A DNA stretch of 7,155 nt from Verrucomicrobiota bacterium (lineage in GTDB: Bacteria; Verrucomicrobiota; Verrucomicrobiia; Opitutales; Opitutaceae): assembly GCA_003694825.1 (NCBI GenBank), contig RFJS01000031.1, forward strand, positions 1 to 7,155. Reading direction: 5' to 3'. This document shows positions 1-4,877 of this stretch, in pieces. Position numbers and translations under genes: made by a program. Numbering within the stretch: position 1 is the first letter of the stretch; each line of letters starts with the position of its first letter. Below the pieces are notes generated by a model. It did no database searches and was not told where the DNA came from. It worked only from the letters and a program-made list of their open reading frames with translations.

Positions 1-115
1 GGACGAGTGAGCTCGCTGTCCGGGTTTGAAGAGGGATGCGCCGCGGTCGGTGGTGGGCGTTGACACCGTTTCGGACGGCGGCAAGCGTGCCGCCGCCACA
101 TCGGCGAAATGACGG
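1..115. other. Left-edge stretch without an assignable gene
   Basis: No gene can be supported here. One forward frame is open from the window edge to a TGA at 61-63 and could be the last 20 codons of an upstream gene, but its conceptual peptide has no recognisable character. Another frame stops at 8-10. The notable element is a GC hairpin at 76-95, listed separately. A TTGACA hexamer at 60-65 resembles a -35 box, but no matching -10 element lies 16-18 bases downstream. Confidence 0.5.
76..95. repeat. 8-bp GC hairpin just upstream of the first gene
   Basis: CGGCGGCA at 76-83 pairs perfectly with TGCCGCCG at 88-95 around the four-base loop AGCG. The stem ends 20 bases before the ATG at 116. 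There is no T-run after either arm, so it is not a canonical intrinsic terminator. It could mark the end of an upstream transcript or fold in the 5' leader of the following gene. The structure is directly visible; its role is inference. Confidence 0.55.
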
Positions 116-1156
116 ATGGTTCGACGTCTGACACTCCTGTTGCTCATCGCCTGCGGGATCCTCGCGGGTGCGGCGTATTCGCTGCGTGATGTCATCGCCA
201 CGAAGCTTGCCCAGCGTGCGCTCGATCGCGTGGAGCGCATCGCGGCCGATCGCAACGTGCAGTTGCGCGATCTCCACTTCGACGAGGCGAAGTTCACCGG
301 CCCGTTTTCCATCGCGCTGGTCGAGCTGCGGGGCGTCGTGCTGGCCCAGCGGGGACTCCTCGCCGACGAACCCGAGCGGCTCGCCTTCGCGATGGGGCGC
401 GTCGGCGTGTCGATCCTGGACTTTTGGAAGGGGCGGCTGCTCATCGAGGTGCAAAACGGGGGCGTGGACATTCTGGATGCGGCCTGGAATCCCCGGGGGG
501 AGCGGATCTACGGCGTGACCGCTGAGGTCGAGGTCTATGTCAACTGGCTGCATCCGGCGGAATCGGCGCTGACGCTCGAGACGGAGCTGCGGCGCCTCCT
601 GCGCGAAGGTCGGTGGAACCTCGCGGCCCGGATCACCGGCGAAGTGCACTTCAAGCTCGTCGACAAGTGGCACGACATGACGGTGTATTCACTTTCCGAT
701 GGCGGCGAGATGCGCCTCGTGCTCGACCGGGCCGATGTCAAGACCCTCGCCGAGGACTATCCGGTGCCGCTCACGGAGGCCGAGATCGACCTCGTTTCGC
801 AACATCCCGTGCTCGCTCCGACGATCATGCGCATCGCCGAGAAGGCCTACCGGGCGGCCGAGGTCCTGCGCCGGCGCGATCCGAATCTGCCGTTCGACGC
901 CTTTCGCCACGTCTACTGGAGCTATCTGCTCACCAAACGTTTCGGGCCGGAGTTCGCTGAGCAGGTCACGGACGCCCACGAGATCGGGGCGACCTATGAG
1001 AACAGCGAGGCGGATCGGCGCATGGACCTGCACAACAACGCGGTGGGCCGGGCGTGGGCGCTCGCCGGCGTGCCGGAGAGCGAGATTCTCCAGCGCGTCC
1101 TCACGGACGAGCACGTGATCCGCAGCCGCAATACCGTCGTGCCGGCCATGCCGTGA
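116..1156 (+). CDS. Membrane-anchored protein with AsmA-like N-terminus and DUF6973-like C-terminal domain
   Basis: 346 residues, no established function. Residues 5-22 form one hydrophobic segment after MVRR, a signal anchor or uncleaved signal, placing the rest outside the cytoplasm. Residues about 50-210 look beta-rich, with phrases such as FSIALVELRGVVL and FWKGRLLIEVQNGGVDIL that recall the start of AsmA/DUF748-type envelope proteins (resemblance only). Residues about 218-320 form a compact domain with a proline-rich entry, then FRHVYW (H265, W268), TDAHE (D286, H288, E289) and MDLHNNAVGR (D304, H306, N307, N308, R312). This pattern matches my memory of the uncharacterised DUF6973 family, and the clustered His/Asp/Glu/Asn suggest a metal or catalytic site. 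The start at 116 is chosen because the hydrophobic anchor follows at once; no good ribosome site is visible. The gene is convergent with the FKBP gene. Confidence 0.8.
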   Translation: MVRRLTLLLLIACGILAGAAYSLRDVIATKLAQRALDRVERIAADRNVQLRDLHFDEAKFTGPFSIALVELRGVVLAQRGLLADEPERLAFAMGRVGVSILDFWKGRLLIEVQNGGVDILDAAWNPRGERIYGVTAEVEVYVNWLHPAESALTLETELRRLLREGRWNLAARITGEVHFKLVDKWHDMTVYSLSDGGEMRLVLDRADVKTLAEDYPVPLTEAEIDLVSQHPVLAPTIMRIAEKAYRAAEVLRRRDPNLPFDAFRHVYWSYLLTKRFGPEFAEQVTDAHEIGATYENSEADRRMDLHNNAVGRAWALAGVPESEILQRVLTDEHVIRSRNTVVPAMP

Positions 1157-1211
1157 GCGGCGGACGACCGCGCGGGTCAGTGTTGTTTGCCCGTGCGCAG
1201 ACGCGGTTGTC

Positions 1212-1252
1212 TGGAAAAGCGTGAGGGGGGCTTTCCCGGATCGTGTTCCGGG
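1212..1252. terminator. Candidate hairpins between convergent genes
   Basis: The 115-base gap between the convergent stops contains two overlapping-scale inverted repeats. CCCGGA at 1235-1240 pairs with TCCGGG at 1247-1252 around a six-base loop. A weaker one pairs GGAAAAGC (1213-1220) with GGCTTTCC (1229-1236), with a bulge; the two compete for bases 1235-1236. Position between converging genes fits a bidirectional terminator, but neither hairpin is followed by a clean U-tract on either strand, so the call rests on location and pairing only. Confidence 0.3.
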
Positions 1253-1271
1253 GGCGGGGCGCTCGCGGCGA

Positions 1272-1808
1272 TCAGGGCTCGGCCGGTGCGATGTCCAGCA
1301 ACTCGATCTCGAACACGAGCGGGGCCCGCGGCGGGATGACCGGGGGGCGTCCGCGTTTCCCATAGGCGAGGTGGCTGGGGATCACGACCAGTCGCTTTTC
1401 GCCACGGTGCATCTCCGCCACGGTGAGATCCCAGCCGCGGATCACTTCGCCTTTCATCAGGGTGAACGTGAAAGGTTTGCCGCGTTCGCGCGAGCTGTCG
1501 AAAACGGTGCCGTCGAGCAGCCGGCCGGAGTAATGGACGGTCACGAGGTTGCCGGCGATGGGCCGGGGACCGTCGCCCGGGGTGAGGATGCGGTAGCGGA
1601 TGCCGGAGGTCGAGAGGAGCGTGTCGGGAAAGGCGCCGGCCATCTTCTCGGCTTCGGCGAGTTCGTTGGGCGCGGTGTTGGCGTCGGCGGCATCGGGCGC
1701 GGCGGCGCTGGTTTCGTAGGCGCGCATCGCCTTTTGGGTGCAGCGGGCCCCGAGCGCGAGCAGGAGCAGGAGAAGGCCGAGGGCGAGGACGGGGAGGAGC
1801 GACTTCAT
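1272..1808 (-). CDS. Exported FKBP-type peptidyl-prolyl cis-trans isomerase
   Basis: 178 residues. It catalyses cis-trans isomerisation of proline peptide bonds and probably assists folding outside the cytoplasm. Residues 3-20 are a leucine-rich hydrophobic export signal or anchor. A cysteine follows (GARC), but the context is a poor lipobox, so lipoprotein status is doubtful. A low-complexity Ala/Asp/Asn-rich linker leads to one FKBP domain in the C-terminal half. Its hallmarks are VTVHYSG, GTVFDSS, GEVIRGWD, HLAYGKRG, VIPP and LVFEIELLDI. These supply the usual pocket residues (Tyr, Phe-Asp, Val-Ile, Trp, Tyr, Ile, Phe), so an active enzyme is expected. There is no N-terminal dimerisation domain of the FkpA/Mip kind, only the linker. 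The ATG at 1808 directly precedes the signal sequence; no strong Shine-Dalgarno is seen. It is transcribed alone, divergently from the TauE/SafE gene. Confidence 0.93.
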   Translation of the reverse strand: MKSLLPVLALGLLLLLLALGARCTQKAMRAYETSAAAPDAADANTAPNELAEAEKMAGAFPDTLLSTSGIRYRILTPGDGPRPIAGNLVTVHYSGRLLDGTVFDSSRERGKPFTFTLMKGEVIRGWDLTVAEMHRGEKRLVVIPSHLAYGKRGRPPVIPPRAPLVFEIELLDIAPAEP

Positions 1809-1969
1809 GGTTTTGCCGCAGGTTAGGCGAATCGCGCGTCCGCGCGCAATCGGGGAGGCGCGCCCGGGCCGGGCGAGGTCGGGGCGCGGGGGCCGCGCGA
1901 GGGGCCGGATGGCATCGGGGCGGCATTTCCCGGTGGCGTTTACGGGCCGGGCCGAACAGGGTCGTCCGG
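1809..1969. promoter_or_regulatory. Divergent intergenic region
   Basis: These 161 bases separate the starts of two divergent genes, so promoters for both should lie here. The stretch is very GC-rich, with CGCG-type short repeats near 1842-1856 and GC blocks around 1860-1910. I could not identify convincing -35/-10 pairs, an operator palindrome or a Shine-Dalgarno for either gene. The call rests on gene orientation alone. Confidence 0.4.
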
Positions 1970-2698
1970 ATGACCCTGGTGGATCTCGGCGGCATTGTTC
2001 TGATCGGACTGGCGGGTTCCGGGCACTGCGTCGGCATGTGCGGCGGGTTCGCGCTGGCCGTCGGCCGCGACGCTTCCGGAGCGGGGGCTCTGCTGCTGCG
2101 GCATGTGGCCTACCAGACCGGCAAGGCGCTCACCTATGTGTTTCTCGCTGTGCTCGTGGCGGGTGGCTTCGGGATTGTCGGGCGGGCCGCCTGGTTTGCC
2201 TCGGCGCAGACGGTGCTGGCGTTGTTGGCGGGGGTGTTTATGGGCGGCTACGGGCTGATGCAGGCGCTGGCGGTGCGCCCGGCCGGATGGTGGCGGCGGT
2301 GGCTGGAGCCGCTCCCCGGGTGTGGGCTCTTTGCCGCGGCGGGAAAGCTGCCGGGGCCGGTGGCGGCGTTGGTGACCGGCTGGCTCAACGGGTTTCTGCC
2401 CTGCGGGCTGGTGTATGCCGTGCTCATGCACCTGGCGTCCTTTTACGACGTGGGCGGCGCGGCGCTGGGGGCGGCGGTTTTCGGATTCTCGACGCTGCCG
2501 GGGCTGTTGCTCTTCGGGGCGCTGGGGCATGCCTGGAGCCCGCGGTGGCGCTCGCGGCTGGTGCGTGTGGCGGGCGCATTGCTGGTTCTTTTCGGTGTGA
2601 TCACGGTCATCAGGGCGTTCCCGGAGGGACGGCACTGGCTGCATGAGGAGGTCATGCCGGCCGCCTGGGGGACCTTTCGGGACTGGTGCGGTTTTTGA
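1970..2698 (+). CDS. TauE/SafE-family (DsbD_2-like, UreH-like) integral membrane protein
   Basis: 242 residues with about six hydrophobic segments (roughly 5-30, 50-75, 80-100, 130-155, 163-187 and 198-215). The first helix carries GHCVGMCGGF (C20, C24) and the fourth carries NGFLPCGLVY (C145), the two signatures of the family annotated as sulfite exporter TauE/SafE or DsbD_2/UreH-like transmembrane domain. The intramembrane cysteines in helices 1 and 4 are reminiscent of the DsbD/CcdA thiol-transfer core, and family members often sit near cytochrome oxidase assembly and metal-handling genes. Here no such neighbours are seen, so substrate and role (thiol redox, metal or sulfur-compound transport) stay open. 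The C-terminus is a short tail with HWLH and a final cysteine pair region (C240). The start at 1970 lacks a clear ribosome site. A beta-CASP gene follows after 57 bases, possibly co-transcribed. Confidence 0.85.
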   Translation: MTLVDLGGIVLIGLAGSGHCVGMCGGFALAVGRDASGAGALLLRHVAYQTGKALTYVFLAVLVAGGFGIVGRAAWFASAQTVLALLAGVFMGGYGLMQALAVRPAGWWRRWLEPLPGCGLFAAAGKLPGPVAALVTGWLNGFLPCGLVYAVLMHLASFYDVGGAALGAAVFGFSTLPGLLLFGALGHAWSPRWRSRLVRVAGALLVLFGVITVIRAFPEGRHWLHEEVMPAAWGTFRDWCGF

Positions 2699-2744
2699 GG
2701 GGAAAGCCTTTGGCATTGCGGAGGCGCAACCGCGGGGCGTGATT

Positions 2745-2751
2745 GGAGGGG
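2745..2751 (+). promoter_or_regulatory. Strong Shine-Dalgarno for the beta-CASP gene
   Basis: GGAGGGG at 2745-2751 lies just ahead of the ATG at 2756, with six bases between the GGAGG core and the start codon. It is the only near-consensus ribosome binding site in the window; the other starts have weak or no visible site. It fixes the start of the following gene with confidence. Confidence 0.85.
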
Positions 2752-2755
2752 CTCC

Positions 2756-4114
2756 ATGAAATTGACGGACCTCAATCGCCACGGCGGGATCGGCGCGAAT
2801 TGTCACCTTATCGAAGTCGGAGGCCTGCGGCTGGTGGTGGATTGCGGGTTTCATCCGAAACTCTCGGGTGCGGCGGCGGCGCCGGCGCTCGAGTTCCTCG
2901 ATGAGCACGAGCCCGACGCCGTGCTCGTGACGCATTGCCATCTCGATCACCTCGGGGCGCTGCCGATGGTCACCCGGCGGTTTCCGGATATTCCCGTGCT
3001 CATGTCGCAGCCGAGTGCGATGCTCGCCGAGCGCCTGTTGCGCAACTCGGTCAATGTCATGAAGCGCGAGCGCGCCGAGAAGGGCATGACCGAGTATCCA
3101 CTCTACACCATGCGCGAAGTCGATGCGACGATGCGCCGGGTCGTGCCCATGCTCTTCGGCCAGCCGCGCCGGATGACCACGGGGGAGGACGAGGTGGAGA
3201 TCACCTTTCACCAGGCGGGGCATGTCGCCGGAGCGGCGGGAATCGAGCTGCGCTACGGGCATCAGTCGGCCTTCATCACCGGGGATGTGCAGTTCGACGC
3301 CCAGCGGGTGATCGGCGGAGCACGATTCCCGGCGAAGCACTTCGACATCGTCGTTACCGAGACCACGCGGGGCGCGACCGAGAGCCGGCCGTCGGGCGCC
3401 CGCGCCAGCGAGGTCGACCGGCTTCTCGTCGCGATCGACAAGACGATCAAGCGGGGAGGATCGGTCCTGATCCCGGTCTTTGCGCTGGGACGGATGCAGG
3501 AGATCTTTGTCGTGCTCAATGAGGCGCGTCAGGCCGGGCGCCTGCCCGATGTGCCGATCTTCGCGGCCGGGCTCGGCATGGACATTTGCAATTACTTCGA
3601 CGAGATCACCCGCCAGACCGGGATCACCCGCTTTCACCGCAGCGTGCTTCGGGATCTTCGGGTCAAGCCGCCGCCGCGGAACATGCGGGTGGGCCGGGCG
3701 CCGAGTGAGCAGGGGATCTACGTGCTCAGTAGCGGCATGCTCGTGGAAAACACGCCGTCGTATCAGTTCGCCACGGGCATCGTCGGCCGCAGTGAGCACA
3801 CCGTGTGTTTCGTCGGCTATTGCGATCCGGATACACCGGGAGGGCAACTGCTGGCGACAAAGCAGGGAGAGGTTTTCGTCTTCGATGCGGCGGACTACCA
3901 GACGCCGGTGCGGGCGCACATCGAGCAGTTCGACATGACCGGGCATGCGGATCGCGACGAGCTGCTGGAGTTCGCCCTGCAGGCCGATCCACGGGCGGTC
4001 GTGCTCACGCACGGCGATCCGCCGGCGCGGGCGTGGTTTGCCGAACGGTTCGCCGAACTGGCGCCCAAACTGAAGGTGCTCGATCCGGAACCGCTTAAGA
4101 GCTACGACGTGTGA
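2756..4114 (+). CDS. MBL-fold beta-CASP ribonuclease-type metallohydrolase
   Basis: 452 residues, cytoplasmic (no signal peptide). It is a predicted zinc-dependent nuclease of the CPSF73/Ysh1-like group; bacterial members generally process or degrade RNA. Metallo-beta-lactamase motifs are complete: THCHLDHLG (H60, H62, D64, H65), QAGHVAGAAG (H156) and TGDVQFD (D177). The beta-CASP insertion follows, about residues 200-375: motif A TETTRG (E202), then IPVFALGRMQEI (239-250), the usual switch into the cap domain. Motif B is TGHADRDEL (H397) and motif C LTHGD (H419). Length is typical for the compact form without KH domains or the C-terminal domain of RNase J. A small oddity is GYCDPDTPGGQLL (354-366), where many relatives have a Gly-Thr-Leu-Gly type loop. 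The start is fixed by a strong Shine-Dalgarno. Its stop is three bases before the RuvC start, implying co-transcription. The true substrate, RNA or DNA, cannot be read from sequence. Confidence 0.92.
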   Translation: MKLTDLNRHGGIGANCHLIEVGGLRLVVDCGFHPKLSGAAAAPALEFLDEHEPDAVLVTHCHLDHLGALPMVTRRFPDIPVLMSQPSAMLAERLLRNSVNVMKRERAEKGMTEYPLYTMREVDATMRRVVPMLFGQPRRMTTGEDEVEITFHQAGHVAGAAGIELRYGHQSAFITGDVQFDAQRVIGGARFPAKHFDIVVTETTRGATESRPSGARASEVDRLLVAIDKTIKRGGSVLIPVFALGRMQEIFVVLNEARQAGRLPDVPIFAAGLGMDICNYFDEITRQTGITRFHRSVLRDLRVKPPPRNMRVGRAPSEQGIYVLSSGMLVENTPSYQFATGIVGRSEHTVCFVGYCDPDTPGGQLLATKQGEVFVFDAADYQTPVRAHIEQFDMTGHADRDELLEFALQADPRAVVLTHGDPPARAWFAERFAELAPKLKVLDPEPLKSYDV

Positions 4115-4117
4115 GCC

Positions 4118-4717
4118 ATGGCGCGGATGTCTGCCAGGCAGCTGTGGAAGGCGAAAATCGAGGGGCGGCTCCCGAAATCGGCAGGCGGCGCGCTCGAGGC
4201 CGCGGCCGCGGCGGTGGGGGCCCGGCCGGCCTTTGTCGGTGGCGTGCTCGGTATCGACCCCAGCCTGCGGGGCACCGGGCTCGCGGTCATCGAGTTCGCC
4301 CGGGGACGGACACCCGTGCTGCTGCATTCCCGCACGGTGCGGATGAAACCGTCGGTGAGCATGCCGGAGTGCCTGGCCGAGATCTTTCGCGCCGTCGAAG
4401 CCGTGCTGAAGCTCTATCCGGTCGAGCACGTGGCGCTGGAGCAGACAATCTACGTGCAGAATTTTCAGACAGCGCAGATCCTCGGCGCGGCCCGCGGGGC
4501 GGCCATCGCGGCCGCGGCTGTGCAGGACTACGCGGTGTTCGAGTATCCGCCGCTGCGCATCAAGCAGGCTGTCGTCGGTGTCGGACGCGCGAGCAAGGAT
4601 CAGGTGGCGCGGACGGTCATGGGGATCCTGGGGCACGGCGCGCCGCTCGCCAGTGATGAGGCGGACGCCGCCGGTGTCGCCCTGTGTCACGCTTTTACCT
4701 GGCGGCCCGAGGGGTAG
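4118..4717 (+). CDS. ruvC: Holliday junction resolvase RuvC with N-terminal extension
   Basis: 199 residues. RuvC is the dimeric, Mg-dependent endonuclease that cuts Holliday junctions after RuvAB branch migration in recombinational repair. The RNase H-like fold begins at [10 protein letters not shown] with the first catalytic aspartate D47. E108 lies in [22 protein letters not shown], the equivalent of the E. coli Glu66 region. The last pair, D180 and D183, lies in [14 protein letters not shown] and matches the D-x-x-D of E. coli 138/141. All four acidic residues are present, so activity is expected. Typical RuvC starts a few residues before the first Asp; here about 40 residues precede it, basic at first ([15 protein letters not shown]) and then Ala-rich. 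The ATG at 4118 is favoured because it sits three bases after the previous stop, which fits translational coupling; an ATG at 4127 and in-frame GTGs further in are alternatives. ruvA and ruvB are not in the window. Confidence 0.93.
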   Translation: MARMSARQLWKAKIEGRLPKSAGGALEAAAAAVGARPAFVGGVLGIDPSLRGTGLAVIEFARGRTPVLLHSRTVRMKPSVSMPECLAEIFRAVEAVLKLYPVEHVALEQTIYVQNFQTAQILGAARGAAIAAAAVQDYAVFEYPPLRIKQAVVGVGRASKDQVARTVMGILGHGAPLASDEADAAGVALCHAFTWRPEG

Positions 4718-4877
4718 GGCGGCGGGGCACGGATGCGGACGCCCGACAGGCGACCGGTCCTGGGGGGAGGGAGACGGGCCGGACGTCGCCGGCATGGGCG
4801 CCGGCTCCTGGAAGAAAACTCGCCGGTTCCGCGGAGGCGGGTTGCGCTGCGGGCCGTCCTTCGTTTTCTCCCCATCA
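4718..4877. other. GC-rich spacer with inverted repeats before the M16 gene
   Basis: Between the RuvC stop and the protease start lie 160 bases without a gene. GCCGGC at 4788-4793 and 4800-4805 can form a six-pair hairpin with a six-base loop, a possible but unconvincing terminator as no T-run follows. AGAAAAC at 4813-4819 is the exact inverse of GTTTTCT at 4863-4869; the second arm ends eight bases before the ATG. Inside that pair lies the perfect palindrome TCCGCGGA (4828-4835), itself within a weaker CTCGCC/GGCGGG pairing. A promoter for the protease is expected here, but none stands out. Confidence 0.4.

Noticed and set aside
60..65. TTGACA resembling a consensus -35 box
   Set aside because: No acceptable -10 element at 16-18 bases; the expected position falls inside the GC hairpin.
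36..131. Small frame of 31 codons with a purine-rich stretch just before its ATG
   Set aside because: The purine run abuts the ATG with no spacing, the peptide is featureless and it overlaps the start of the anchored protein at 116.
1221..1826. Plus-strand frame across the FKBP gene
   Set aside because: Antisense to a convincing FKBP domain; its Gly/Glu-rich translation reflects codon structure of the real gene.
1738..2646. 302-codon plus-strand frame overlapping the TauE/SafE gene
   Set aside because: Out of frame with the clear six-helix protein and composed of Arg/Gly/Ala-rich low-complexity sequence.
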